Positions 7,477-16,795 of a stretch of 50,023 nucleotides of DNA are shown piece by piece. Source of the stretch: Roseburia sp. GTDB taxonomy: Bacteria > Bacillota > Clostridia > Lachnospirales > Lachnospiraceae. Below the pieces are notes generated by a model, which saw only the letters and a program-made list of their open reading frames with translations, ran no database searches and was not told the origin of the DNA. The stretch is from positions 1 to 50,023 of the forward strand of contig JAPFDX010000030.1 in NCBI GenBank assembly GCA_026168605.1, given 5' to 3'. Position 1 is the stretch's first letter, and each line of letters starts with the position of its first letter. The translations under genes were made by a program, and so were the position numbers.

Positions 7477-8367
7477 ATGAGAAAAACCGGACATTTCTTT
7501 TTGGCGTTTGTACCACTGATACTGACCATCGCGATCCAGAATCTGGTCGTATTTTTCGGCATGGGGCTTTCCGCCCTTGTGGAGGGCACATGGTATACCT
7601 TTGCTGCGCCGACGGATTTCTATGAGATCATGACAGATCTGACCTATTTCTGGATCGGCAACCCGTTTAACACCAGTATCATGATCATCTATGCGGTTGT
7701 AAATACCGCCGTTTTCGGTCTGTGGTATTATATGCGCTACGAGGGCAGCGGCATCTCCGATCTGCGCCGCACCTTCCACCCCATGACGGTTCTCGGCATC
7801 GTTCTTTTGATGCCCGGCACGCAGTATCTGACCAGCTATCTGATTTCCTTCGTCTCGATGATCTTCCCGCACTGGCTGGAACAGTACGTGGATCTCATGG
7901 AGAGCGCGGGTATGGACACCTCCATGACCATCGGCATGTTCTGCTACTCGGTGCTCCTTGCACCGATTTCCGAGGAGCTTGTTTTCCGCGGCGTCACCCT
8001 GCGGCAGGCGAGACGCGCGTTGCCGTTCTGGGCTGCCAACCTCCTTCAGGCGGCGCTCTTTGGCGTCTTCCACATGAATATCATCCAGGGCATTTACGCC
8101 TTTTTCCTCGGTCTGATCCTCGGCTATGTCTGCCAGCGCGGCGGCAGCATCTGCCATGCGGTACTGCTGCATTTTCTCTTTAATTTCTGGGCGGCAGTCA
8201 TCAGCGAATACGTCACCATGGGAGACTCCGTCTTTGCCTTTTTCTTCTGGTTCTTCTTCGGCATCGCCCTGACCGTGTGCGGACTGCTCTTATTCCGTGC
8301 CGGAGCGATCCGCAAATTCGCGCCGCCTGCCTCTAACGGTTCAGATACTCCGCAAGGCATCGGATGA
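7477..8367 (+). CDS. CPBP family intramembrane metalloprotease
   Basis: The 296-aa protein has about eight hydrophobic segments and the signature motifs of the CAAX protease/bacteriocin-processing (Abi, CPBP) family: EELVFRGVTLRQARR about residues 167-181 (Glu-Glu and Arg), then FGVFHMN and HAVLLHFLFNFW, whose histidines are metal ligands. Such proteins cleave within membranes and in bacteria are tied to bacteriocin immunity or protein processing; the substrate here is unknown and no peptide gene is adjacent. The ATG at 7477 has GGAG 9 nt upstream. Its last 35 bp overlap the end of hisC on the other strand. Confidence 0.85.
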   Translation: MRKTGHFFLAFVPLILTIAIQNLVVFFGMGLSALVEGTWYTFAAPTDFYEIMTDLTYFWIGNPFNTSIMIIYAVVNTAVFGLWYYMRYEGSGISDLRRTFHPMTVLGIVLLMPGTQYLTSYLISFVSMIFPHWLEQYVDLMESAGMDTSMTIGMFCYSVLLAPISEELVFRGVTLRQARRALPFWAANLLQAALFGVFHMNIIQGIYAFFLGLILGYVCQRGGSICHAVLLHFLFNFWAAVISEYVTMGDSVFAFFFWFFFGIALTVCGLLLFRAGAIRKFAPPASNGSDTPQGIG

Positions 8368-9391
8368 GCGTTTCCATCTCCGCCTGCGTACCGATACTGA
8401 TGCGCAGGTGGTTGTCGATTCTCTTCTTATTAAAATAGCGCACATAGATATTTTTTTCGCGCAGCGCCTCAAAAATCTCACGCGCCGGGCGCTCCCCATG
8501 CGATGCAAAAATAAAATTGCTCTTAGAATCCCCGAACACAAATCCCAGACGCTGCAGCTCCCTTTTCGTCCACTCTCTCGTTTCGATGATCTTCGCCTTC
8601 GTCTCCTCAAAATATTTCCGGTCGCGGATCGCCTCTGTACCAAGCAAAAGCGCTGCACGGCTCATCGTGTATGAATTAAAGGAATATTTCACATCGTTGA
8701 TATAACCGATAAGTTTCGGATTTCCCATGGCAAACCCGACGCGCATCCCCGCCAGAGAGCGCGATTTGGAAAATGTCTGCACGACGAGAAGATTGTCATA
8801 CTTTCTGATCAGCGGCAGCGCGGACACTCCGCCAAAATCAATATACGCCTCATCCACAACGACAACGACGTCACGGTTATGCGCCACGATGTCCTCCACC
8901 TCAGACAACCCGAGCAAAAGTCCGGTCGGCGCGTTCGGATTCGGAAAGATCACGCCGCCGTTTTCACCGTAATAATCCTCTTTGCGGATGCAAAAATCAT
9001 CATCCAGCGCCCTTGTCTCGTAAGGAATCCGCTGCATATCCGCCCAAACGTCATAGAAAGAATAAGTGATGTCCGGAAACAGTATGGGCTTTGGAGAATT
9101 AAAAAATGTCAGAAAAATCATCGCGAGCACATCATCCGAGCCGACGCCGACAAACACCTCACTGCTTTCTATCCCATAGTATTCCGCAATCGCGTCCACG
9201 AGCATACCGCAGTCCGGCTCCGGATACAGCCGCAGCTTCTCTGCGTCCATCTCTGCCAGCGCCCGCGCCACACCCGGGGCGGGCGGATACGGATTCTCGT
9301 TTGTATTCAGCTTGATCATCCCCTCCTGTTTCGGCTGCTCCCCTGGAACATAGGGAACGACTTTTCTCACATAGGACTCCCAGTTCTCCAT
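8333..9391 (-). CDS. hisC: Histidinol-phosphate aminotransferase
   Basis: A fold-type I PLP enzyme of 352 aa, normal for HisC, converting imidazole-acetol phosphate and glutamate to histidinol phosphate. Visible features are LNTNENPYPP near the start, NPNAPTG in the middle, VVDEAYIDFGG, and the PLP lysine motif TFSKSRSLAGMRVGFA. HisC-like enzymes can also act on aromatic keto acids. No other his genes are nearby; it follows another aminotransferase gene with a 17-bp gap, so the two are cotranscribed. A strong ribosome-binding site lies upstream of the ATG. The 3' end overlaps the convergent CPBP gene. Confidence 0.9.
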   Translation of the reverse strand: MENWESYVRKVVPYVPGEQPKQEGMIKLNTNENPYPPAPGVARALAEMDAEKLRLYPEPDCGMLVDAIAEYYGIESSEVFVGVGSDDVLAMIFLTFFNSPKPILFPDITYSFYDVWADMQRIPYETRALDDDFCIRKEDYYGENGGVIFPNPNAPTGLLLGLSEVEDIVAHNRDVVVVVDEAYIDFGGVSALPLIRKYDNLLVVQTFSKSRSLAGMRVGFAMGNPKLIGYINDVKYSFNSYTMSRAALLLGTEAIRDRKYFEETKAKIIETREWTKRELQRLGFVFGDSKSNFIFASHGERPAREIFEALREKNIYVRYFNKKRIDNHLRISIGTQAEMETLIRCLAEYLNR

Positions 9392-9408
9392 CTTTTCACC
9401 CCCTGCTT

Positions 9409-10608
9409 TTACCGGTATGTCTCCGCCAGCTTCGCAAATGCCGCCAGCGAGCGCTCCACCGTCTCGTGTGAAACGCAGTATGCCAGCCGGACATAGCCCG
9501 GACAGCCGAATGCGCTCCCTTTCACCATAAGAATATGATGTTTCTTGCCTTCGTTCACAAAATCCTCCTCGTTCTCAACCGGGGATTTCACCCAGAGATA
9601 AAACGCTCCCTCCGGTTTGATGCACGCAAATCCAAGCCTTGTCAGCTCCTCGTAGAGCACCACGCGGTTTTCATCGTAAAACGCCACATCCGTTTTCTCC
9701 TCCAGACACCGTGCGACCGCCTTCTGTATCAGGGACGGCGCATTGACAAAGCCGAGCGTCCGGTTGGAGATCTCCATGCCGCGGATGAGATTTTCCGAAT
9801 CCGCCGCCTCATCCGGCACAACCACATAGCCGATGCGCTCGCCCGGCAGAGACAGCGACTTGCTGAACGAGTAACCGACGAGCGTGTTTCCGTAATATTT
9901 CGTCAGAAAATCCTCACAGTTGCCGTCATAGACAAGCTCACGGTACGGCTCGTCCGAGACGAGGTAGATTTCCGTGCCGTATTCCTTCTGCTTGCGCTCC
10001 AGAATCCCCGCGATGCTTCGCATCGTCTCCTCATGGTAGATCACTCCGGTCGGATTGTTCGGCGTATTGACGATCAGAGTCTTCGTCTTTGCCGTGATCT
10101 TCCCCTCAAAGTCCGCCAGATCCGGCTGAAATGTGGAAAAATCGGGCTGCACCACGACCAGCTTTGCACCAAAATTGTCCGCATACTGACGGTATTCTCC
10201 GAAAAACGGCGCGAATACCATCACCTCATCCCCCGGATCTAAAATGGTCTTAAATATAATGTTCAGTCCCCCGGCTGCACCGACGGTCATGATCAGATTG
10301 CGCGCCGAAAAACGAGTGCCAAACCTCCGGTTCAGATTGTCCGCGATCGCCGCACGAACCTCGTCATATCCCGCATTTTCCATATATCCATGAAGCGTGA
10401 GCGAACCGCCCGGCGTCCTGTCGCTCTCATCGAGCAGCTCCCGGATCGCCTCATTTAATGCCGCCGGAGCGGGAGTTGCCGGGTTGCCGAGTGAAAAATC
10501 ATAGACGTTCTCCACGCCATAGCGCGCCGCCATCTCCTTCCCCTCCACGAACATCGCACGGATCGCAGAGCTGCCCTCCAGTGCCTTTTGTATCTTCTTT
10601 GAAACCAT
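9409..10608 (-). CDS. PLP-dependent aminotransferase (aspartate/aromatic class I-II)
   Basis: The 399-aa protein belongs to the class I/II aminotransferases. It has DFSLGNPATPAP near residues 38-49, NTPNNPTGVIY, VSDEPYRELVYDG and the Schiff-base lysine motif VGYSFSKSLSLPGERIGYV, with a C-terminal arginine in GYVRLAYCVSHE expected to bind the substrate carboxylate. Aspartate, alanine or aromatic amino acids are plausible substrates; sequence alone does not decide. It is first in a two-gene operon with hisC. AGAGG precedes the ATG. Confidence 0.85.
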   Translation of the reverse strand: MVSKKIQKALEGSSAIRAMFVEGKEMAARYGVENVYDFSLGNPATPAPAALNEAIRELLDESDRTPGGSLTLHGYMENAGYDEVRAAIADNLNRRFGTRFSARNLIMTVGAAGGLNIIFKTILDPGDEVMVFAPFFGEYRQYADNFGAKLVVVQPDFSTFQPDLADFEGKITAKTKTLIVNTPNNPTGVIYHEETMRSIAGILERKQKEYGTEIYLVSDEPYRELVYDGNCEDFLTKYYGNTLVGYSFSKSLSLPGERIGYVVVPDEAADSENLIRGMEISNRTLGFVNAPSLIQKAVARCLEEKTDVAFYDENRVVLYEELTRLGFACIKPEGAFYLWVKSPVENEEDFVNEGKKHHILMVKGSAFGCPGYVRLAYCVSHETVERSLAAFAKLAETYR

Positions 10609-10722
10609 GTAAAACCTCTTTCCGGAGACACCGCTTCCTTCGTGTCACCCTGTTTCCATTCTTATACTTTATCAGACTACCACAACAAAGTAAATACTAT
10701 TTTATTGCAACACTACAATATC

Positions 10723-10803
10723 ATGAAAGCCTTGTTCGAATTACTCCGTACAAGGCTTTCACTCATGCAATTCTTTTATTAACTACTCCGTACAAGGCTC
10801 TCA
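10723..10803. repeat. Repeat of ACTCCGTACAAGGCT with an inverted partner
   Basis: Near-identical 21-bp copies lie at 10741-10761 and 10783-10803. TGAAAGCCTTGT at 10723-10734 is the exact complement of 10750-10761, giving a 12-bp stem. The set lies between the AT-rich gene pair and the aminotransferase operon. It may be a terminator-like element for the 10860 gene or a boundary of the island. Confidence 0.5.
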
Positions 10804-10859
10804 TTTATTTTGGAAATCTTAATTTTTCAGTTTCCCAAATATTTCACTCTTGTGATGTT

Positions 10860-11645
10860 TCAGTCAAACAGCTTCTGAGTTTTTTCCATAAATTCCTCAT
10901 TCTGCTCAAAAATACCAGAAACAATCCCAGATGCAATCCCTTTTTGGTAACCTGGATTTTGGAACTGCAGTAAAAATTCTTCTCTTGCCTGTTTCATGAT
11001 TTCCATTACAGTTTCCTGATAACTTTTATCAAAATAATTATAATCATCCCTCATTGCAGGCTGCGAATTATTTTCATTCAAATGCTGCATCCCAATCCGG
11101 TTAAAGTACCATGCAGTGTCCGGATTTGCAAACGCTTTATTCGTCTGCTGGCAGGTAATATAGCCCTCCAGATTTTTCAGGCACAACTGAAACGCTTGAT
11201 CCAAACCTGCCAGATCTTCCTCCAGTGTGATAGAGCGCTCTCCTGTCAGGTCATAAGAAACCTTACGGTCCCCGTTCTCGTGTTCTGCCAAAATCTTATT
11301 ATAAATCGACTCGTAAGCATCCATCACGGATTTCATGACATCTTTTACGTCATATTCCCGATTTTCCAGCGCCTGACCGAGTATTTCCCGCATCGCTGTA
11401 TAATGCTCCCATTCCACCTCATTCGTATCCTGTATCTCTACGTTCTGAAATTTCTCCTCAGTTTCAGGCGTCAGCTCCTTGACTTTCTCCCTCAGTGCGC
11501 ACAGCCCCTCTTCTGAGATAGAAACCTCATCAACCGGTATGCTCACGGAATGCTGCTGTACTTGCGTCATACTCCGAGATACCATTGTCTTATCTGTCTT
11601 ATCCAATAAATGTACATTGCTGTACTGTGACTGTTGAATTTTCAT
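10860..11645 (-). CDS. Hypothetical protein, partner of the secreted PPC-like protein
   Basis: The 261-aa protein is not recognised. It has no signal peptide or membrane segment and looks mostly helical and acidic. It contains VDEVSISEEGLCALREKVK near residues 38-56, a type of motif often seen near the start of small clostridial proteins. The rest has many polar and aromatic residues (NPDTAWYFNRIGMQHLNENN). It starts 9 bp after the secreted-protein gene with AGGAGG upstream of the ATG, so the two are translated from one mRNA. Both are more AT-rich than flanking genes, suggesting joint acquisition. Confidence 0.6.
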   Translation of the reverse strand: MKIQQSQYSNVHLLDKTDKTMVSRSMTQVQQHSVSIPVDEVSISEEGLCALREKVKELTPETEEKFQNVEIQDTNEVEWEHYTAMREILGQALENREYDVKDVMKSVMDAYESIYNKILAEHENGDRKVSYDLTGERSITLEEDLAGLDQAFQLCLKNLEGYITCQQTNKAFANPDTAWYFNRIGMQHLNENNSQPAMRDDYNYFDKSYQETVMEIMKQAREEFLLQFQNPGYQKGIASGIVSGIFEQNEEFMEKTQKLFD

Positions 11646-11654
11646 ATGTTCCTC

Positions 11655-13226
11655 CTACCATATTGTCGGCTCACTTCCGTTATAATACGGATAATAATAT
11701 TTTGTGTCCCTGCTATGCGGCCTTGTAAATGAAATACTGTTTGAACCAGATGCATATTCATAAAAATAGTTAATATGTTCAATATCTACCAACTTTCCCG
11801 TATCCGGATTTATAAATACGGTAACAAAATTTAAATCTTTATACAAGTTATTTGATGCATATGCCCCAGTACAGCGACAATGTATCTTATAAAAATTTTC
11901 GGTAGAATACAAGGATAATTCCAAAGCATTTCCAGTTGGTCCAACCCCCTTAGAACCATAAATATAATTTACGGCATCGGGCATTGTCATTCCATAATAT
12001 ATTGTCTGTTCTGCATCATCAAACATAAACTGGTTCTGATAAATTTTAGCTCGCAAGTCAGGAGCATTACTCATTGTAATATCATATTTCTGCGTACCTG
12101 CAGAAGTTGAGGCATCGACCTTATAATTATAGCTAATATCTATCGGATTTCCATTTACATACATCCTACCGCCATTTGCATCAGACTGAAAAACAATTTT
12201 TGTCTTTTCATTTACCATATAATAAAAAGAATTTGGATCGTCTGCTATATTTACAATCTTATTTAGCTTGATACTATAAGAACTATTTGCATCATATGTT
12301 CCATCTGTGCTACGCACTACAAAATAATATGTTCCAGCATCAAACTGGTACATATCCTCTTTCTTTGAAATTTTATAAATTTTACCTGATCCATCTACCT
12401 TTAAAAATCCAAATTCATACTCCCCAGTAGTTGCTGTCATACTCATCAAAACAGGCGACGTCAGTGTAAAGGTGTAGTAATCCTGATCATAAGGATTATC
12501 TATAACTCCAGTAATTGTACTGTTCACACCTACTGCAGCCGCATTAGATAAAGTATCATTGACTTCATTACTCATATCCTGTGTTGCATAAAATGCAAAT
12601 GCAAACTGTCCATTTCCCTCATAAGCACTGACTGCAAAATAATAGATACCAGGATCAAGAATTTGGCTGCAATACTCATTAATACCATATCCAGACGTTG
12701 CACTGCCTCCTATTACATTTAATTCATATGTATCCTGATTTAATTCAAATAAATATACGTCTCCATCTACTTCAGGTACAGTTTGCAGTTCTATAGATAC
12801 TTTACTGCTCTTGTCCAGGATGAATCCGTACCATCTCATTTCACTTGTCTTTGTCAACTCTCCCTGAACAACATTTCCATGTTCTACAAGATAGGCATTA
12901 TTAGGATCCGTATTTTCCTGACTTTCAGTACTTGAATAAGCATCCATAGCTGTACTTACTATCAGATCCTCCCCAGTATATATTCTGTCCATATTATTCG
13001 GAACACACTTTTCTTTAGTATCTTCTTTCTGCTCTACTTCCGGATATGCCTGGCTTATATCAAATGCTGATGCCCCTAATGCCTCTATTGGAAGATTCGT
13101 ATTTCCATCCTGAATGGTGTCACTATTCATTTCTTGCGCAGTTATAGAGATTGAAGAAGAAACCATGCTCAAACCTAAAATAGCCGCTCCTAAAACTCCA
13201 GTTAATCTTTTTACAAAATATTTCAT
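11655..13226 (-). CDS. Secreted protein with PPC-like beta-sandwich domains
   Basis: The 523-aa product starts with a signal peptide (KYFVKRLTGVLGAAILGLSM, cleavage probably after ITA about residue 30). Residues about 110-210 and 230-320 look like two bacterial pre-peptidase C-terminal (PPC) domains: both have patterns such as RWYGFIL...YLFELNQDTYEL and DQDYYTFTL...AGTYYFVVRS. The last 190 residues are rich in Tyr, Asn and Ser and unassigned. There is no LPXTG or transmembrane anchor, so it is probably released or wall-associated. No protease domain is visible, so the usual helper role of PPC modules does not apply directly. The gene is clearly AT-richer than galT or the aminotransferase. Confidence 0.7.
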   Translation of the reverse strand: MKYFVKRLTGVLGAAILGLSMVSSSISITAQEMNSDTIQDGNTNLPIEALGASAFDISQAYPEVEQKEDTKEKCVPNNMDRIYTGEDLIVSTAMDAYSSTESQENTDPNNAYLVEHGNVVQGELTKTSEMRWYGFILDKSSKVSIELQTVPEVDGDVYLFELNQDTYELNVIGGSATSGYGINEYCSQILDPGIYYFAVSAYEGNGQFAFAFYATQDMSNEVNDTLSNAAAVGVNSTITGVIDNPYDQDYYTFTLTSPVLMSMTATTGEYEFGFLKVDGSGKIYKISKKEDMYQFDAGTYYFVVRSTDGTYDANSSYSIKLNKIVNIADDPNSFYYMVNEKTKIVFQSDANGGRMYVNGNPIDISYNYKVDASTSAGTQKYDITMSNAPDLRAKIYQNQFMFDDAEQTIYYGMTMPDAVNYIYGSKGVGPTGNALELSLYSTENFYKIHCRCTGAYASNNLYKDLNFVTVFINPDTGKLVDIEHINYFYEYASGSNSISFTRPHSRDTKYYYPYYNGSEPTIW

Positions 13227-13706
13227 ATAAAACTCCGCCTTTCTCTGTTGTTACTTCCACTTTTTAAGCAAAATTAACCACTGCAATTACTATACCATAT
13301 CCATCACCTCTTTCTTTTAAAATTCATCAGTAACTATTCACCTCCTCTGCATTTACATCAGGCATGATTATTCTGTCACATTAGATATTCTGGTTGATAC
13401 TCATTAACTGCCAAATCTCATATTTCTATTCGATTATTTACTCATCTCTATATTGAAGCCTTATAAAAAACATTTTTTCTTAATTAAATATTAACATGAA
13501 TTCTATAAGGAATCAATTTATTTTTGTAGTAATTTTCAAACATTTCTTTGCATCTATTATGTTTTTATAAATATTTCTGATTATTCAACATAAATCTTTA
13601 TATTTTGTCTATTATTATGCTTTTTATCTCATTTTTTAACAAATTATCAAAATTTCCATAAATAACTTTGCATTACTGTTGTGACACACCTTTAAGGCAA
13701 ACACAA
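13227..13706. other. AT-rich intergenic stretch with no gene seen
   Basis: About 480 bp upstream of the secreted-protein gene, very rich in A and T with stops in all frames. It should contain the promoter of the 11655-13226/10860-11645 pair. AAGGCGGAG before the ATG at 13226 is the only clear signal. I see no repeat, RNA gene or ORF. Confidence 0.5.
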
Positions 13707-13752
13707 AAAAAATATCCATCAAGGGATTTTCGTTCCTTGATGGATATTTTTT
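13707..13752. terminator. Strong terminator of the galKT operon
   Basis: AAAAAATATCCATCAAGG (13707-13724) pairs perfectly with CCTTGATGGATATTTTTT (13735-13752) around a 10-nt loop. It stands 27 bp past the galT stop and works in either direction by its A and T tracts. Confidence 0.85.
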
Positions 13753-13778
13753 ATGCGTTTGCCCTATCCTGCACCGCT

Positions 13779-15338
13779 TTAGCGGTTGACATACTCCACA
13801 AAGCGCAGAAACGCCTCGCGTCCCTCACTGGTACACTTGTACACACCGGCATCCTCAAGCACCTCCATAAATACAAGCCCGATCTCCGTCTGGATGATCC
13901 CATGGAGTCTCTCCGGCACGATCTCACCGTCGAGCGCACTACCCGGCGTGAAACCGTATTTTGGCAAAAACTCCTCCACCCAGTCGGCGTGCTTTGCCAG
14001 CACCTCATCGGTGCGGATGGATGCCCCGTCGAGGATCGCCTGCTCCAGATCTGCCATCTCATCCTTTAAGCGTGCCGGGAGAACCGCCAGTCCCATCACC
14101 TCGATCAGACCGATATTCTCCTTCTTGATATGATGCAGCTTTGCGTGCGGATGGTAGACGCCGAGCGGATGCTCCGCTGTCGTGATATTGTTGCGCAGCA
14201 CAAGGTCAATCTCATAGTCCCCGCCCCTGCGTCTCGCGATCGGCGTGATCGTATTGTGCGGCTCGCCGTCCGTCTCTGCAAACACAAACGCAGCCTCGTC
14301 CGTGTAGCCTCTCCACGCGGACAGAATCTTATCTGCGAGCGCAATCAGCCTCTCTTTGTCCGCCGCGCTGATGCGGATCACAGACATCGGCCACTTCACG
14401 ATCCCCGCTTTGACGTCCTCAAAGCCCGCAAAGGAAATCTCACGCTCCACCGGAGCCTTCGCCATTGCAAACTCATAATTTCCGCCCTGAAAATGATCGT
14501 GGCTTAAGATCGAGCCGCCGACGATCGGCAGATCCGCGTTGGATCCCACAAAATAATGCGGGAACTGCGACACGAAATCGAGCAGCTTGCCAAAGGTCGC
14601 GCGCTCGATTTTCATCGGCGTATGCTCTCCGTTGAACACGATACAGTGCTCATTGTAATACACGTAGGGCGAATACTGGAAAAACCAGTCGCTCTGGTTG
14701 ATCGTCACCGGGATGATCCTATGGTTCTGTCTCGCCGGATGGTTGATGCGCCCGGCATAGCCCTCGTTCTCCTTGCACAGCAGGCATTTCGGATAACCGC
14801 TCTGCTTCGCCAGCTTCGCCGCGGCGATCGCCTTCGGGTCTTTCTCCGGCTTTGAGAGGTTGACCGTGATATCCAGCGTTCCATACTCTGTGTCCGCCGT
14901 CCACTTGAGATCCTTTTTGATGCGGTATCTGCGGATATAATCACTGTCACGGCTTAGTTTATAAAAATAATCGGTCGCTGCCTGTGGGGACTGGTGATAC
15001 AGCCCGTAGAACGTGCGGACAACCTCACTGGGTCTCGGCATCAGCACGCTCATGATCTTTGTGTCGAACAGATCCCGGTAAGTGATCGTGTCCTCCGGCA
15101 TCAGACTGTGCTCTGCCGCATAGGAAAGCATCTCTGTGAGAATACCCTCGAGCGCTTCCTCCGCCTGTTCCTGCGTCATGCGCTCCCTGCCCGCATACGC
15201 CTCGTACGCGGTGTCGTCCAGCTCCTCCAGACCAAAAAGCTCCAGCAGGCGGTTGACTGTATAGCGTTCATCCTCCGGCGCAAGCAGTCCCGTCGCAAGC
15301 CCGTAATCCGTCAATTCTAAAATACGTTCCTGAATCAT
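13779..15338 (-). CDS. galT: UDP-glucose:hexose-1-phosphate uridylyltransferase, type 2 GalT
   Basis: GalT exchanges UMP between UDP-glucose and galactose-1-phosphate in the Leloir pathway. The 519-aa product is the long Firmicute type 2 form, not the ~350-aa enterobacterial form. It contains NEGYAGRINHPARQNHRIIP, NEHCIVFNGEHTPM, LPIVGGSILSHDHFQGG and, near the C-terminus, LGVYHPHAKLHHIKKENIGL. The SHDHFQGG histidine motif is the nucleotidyl-transfer centre. It is second in the galK-galT operon with a 9-bp gap. galE is not in the window. Confidence 0.95.
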   Translation of the reverse strand: MIQERILELTDYGLATGLLAPEDERYTVNRLLELFGLEELDDTAYEAYAGRERMTQEQAEEALEGILTEMLSYAAEHSLMPEDTITYRDLFDTKIMSVLMPRPSEVVRTFYGLYHQSPQAATDYFYKLSRDSDYIRRYRIKKDLKWTADTEYGTLDITVNLSKPEKDPKAIAAAKLAKQSGYPKCLLCKENEGYAGRINHPARQNHRIIPVTINQSDWFFQYSPYVYYNEHCIVFNGEHTPMKIERATFGKLLDFVSQFPHYFVGSNADLPIVGGSILSHDHFQGGNYEFAMAKAPVEREISFAGFEDVKAGIVKWPMSVIRISAADKERLIALADKILSAWRGYTDEAAFVFAETDGEPHNTITPIARRRGGDYEIDLVLRNNITTAEHPLGVYHPHAKLHHIKKENIGLIEVMGLAVLPARLKDEMADLEQAILDGASIRTDEVLAKHADWVEEFLPKYGFTPGSALDGEIVPERLHGIIQTEIGLVFMEVLEDAGVYKCTSEGREAFLRFVEYVNR

Positions 15339-15347
15339 ATGTATCTC

Positions 15348-16517
15348 CTATGCAAGCTTTACTGGGCCGTCTCCGATCTCTACCACATAGAAATCTGCCG
15401 CATAGCCAATCTTTTTCTGATAAGCCGCGCCGACCTTCTCAATAAATTCCTCAACCGCATCCTCTTTTACGATGCTGACCGTACAACCGCCAAATCCGGC
15501 GCCCGTCATGCGGGAACCGATCACACCGTCAAGCTTCCACGCTTCCTCCACCAGAGTGTCAAGCTCAATGCCCGTGACCTCGTAATCATCGCGCAGGGAA
15601 ACATGGGAAGCGTTCATCAGCTCGCCAAACAGCTTCACATCATTGTTCTTCAGCGCTTCGACAGCCTTTACCGTCCTCTGGTTCTCGTATACCGCGTGCT
15701 TTGCACGTTTTCTGCACACTTCCTCAGAAACCGCATCCTTGTACTGTTCAAACTGCTCCTCAGTCAGATCGCCCAGCGCCTCGATCGATACAACCTTCTT
15801 CAGTTCTTCCAGCGCACGCTCACACTCGCTGCGTCTCTCATTGTATTTCGAATCGCCAAGTCCACGCTTCTTATTGCTGCTGCTGATCACGATCTTTGCA
15901 TTTTCCAGCTTGATCGGCGCATACTCGTATTTTAAAGTCGCCGTGTCAAGGAAGATCGCATGACCTGCCTTGCCCATCGCGATTGCAAACTGATCCATGA
16001 TACCACAGTTGACGCCGTTAAAACGGTTCTCGGAAAACTGTCCGATCAGCGCCAGATCCTGGTTGCTCACCTCAAATCCAAACATATCGCGCAGGATAAA
16101 TCCGGTCAGCACCTCCAATGATGCGGAGGAAGAAAGTCCGGATCCATTCGGAATATTTCCAAACAGCACGAGATCCATACCCTGCTCCACTTTCATGCCC
16201 TTCTCGCCAAACGCCCACATCACACCCTTCGGGTAGTTCGTCCAGCCCGCCTCTTTCTCCGGCACCAGATTCTCCACGGAGGATTCGATGACGCCGACAG
16301 AATCAAAGTTCATCGAATAGAAACGCAGCTTTTTGTCCTCTCTCTTTCTCGCAACACCGTACGTTCCGATCGTCAGCGCACACGGAAATACATGACCGCC
16401 GTTATAGTCGGTGTGCTCGCCGATCATATTCACGCGCCCCGGCGCAAAATAGACACCGATCTCCCCTTCGTCGCCAAACAGCTCCTTAAATTTTGCAAGT
16501 ACCTCTTCCCAAATCAT
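15348..16517 (-). CDS. galK: Galactokinase
   Basis: GalK phosphorylates galactose at C1 using ATP. The 389-aa GHMP kinase has the family signature GRVNMIGEHTDYNGG (27-41), the ATP loop PNGSGLSSSASLEV and the C-terminal MTGAGFGGCTVSIV. AGGAGG sits just upstream of the ATG at 16517; the frame is open for 71 further codons upstream but those include the promoter and are not coding. First gene of the galKT operon, transcribed divergently from the GNAT gene. No regulator gene is adjacent. Confidence 0.95.
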   Translation of the reverse strand: MIWEEVLAKFKELFGDEGEIGVYFAPGRVNMIGEHTDYNGGHVFPCALTIGTYGVARKREDKKLRFYSMNFDSVGVIESSVENLVPEKEAGWTNYPKGVMWAFGEKGMKVEQGMDLVLFGNIPNGSGLSSSASLEVLTGFILRDMFGFEVSNQDLALIGQFSENRFNGVNCGIMDQFAIAMGKAGHAIFLDTATLKYEYAPIKLENAKIVISSSNKKRGLGDSKYNERRSECERALEELKKVVSIEALGDLTEEQFEQYKDAVSEEVCRKRAKHAVYENQRTVKAVEALKNNDVKLFGELMNASHVSLRDDYEVTGIELDTLVEEAWKLDGVIGSRMTGAGFGGCTVSIVKEDAVEEFIEKVGAAYQKKIGYAADFYVVEIGDGPVKLA

Positions 16518-16623
16518 TTGATCTCCTCCTACATCATTTTTTATTGGTTCTGCCGCCATGCACCGCTGCGCCATACATATGCCCCATCCATACAGAAGGC
16601 AGCAGACTTTTCTTGATAATATC

Positions 16624-16651
16624 ATTATAACGTATGTTTTGCGCTTTGCAA
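16624..16651 (-). promoter_or_regulatory. Promoter of galKT
   Basis: On the minus strand TTGCAA (16651-16646), 16-bp spacer, TATAAT (16629-16624). About 107 bp separate the -10 box from the galK start, leaving a leader with room for control. Confidence 0.6.
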
Positions 16652-16737
16652 CGGTCTGCGGATAAGCTGCAACAAAGTGAGAAGAAATCCGCAACAAAAA
16701 TACATATTTTTTTCTGTCCTCCGGCGGCATCCCGTGC

Positions 16738-16743
16738 TATAAT
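16738..16743 (+). promoter_or_regulatory. Extended -10 promoter of the GNAT gene
   Basis: TATAAT preceded by TG one base upstream (TGCTATAAT), an extended -10 element; no good -35 is seen at the normal distance. It is 53 bp before the ATG at 16796. Confidence 0.5.
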
Positions 16744-16795
16744 AAAAGAACGATTTCCACGGCGGGCGCTCACACGCCCTTATAGGAGAACCACT

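Noticed and set aside
7450-8172. 240-aa ORF opposite the CPBP gene
   Set aside because: Shadow of the CPBP coding sequence, which has membrane segments and catalytic motifs.
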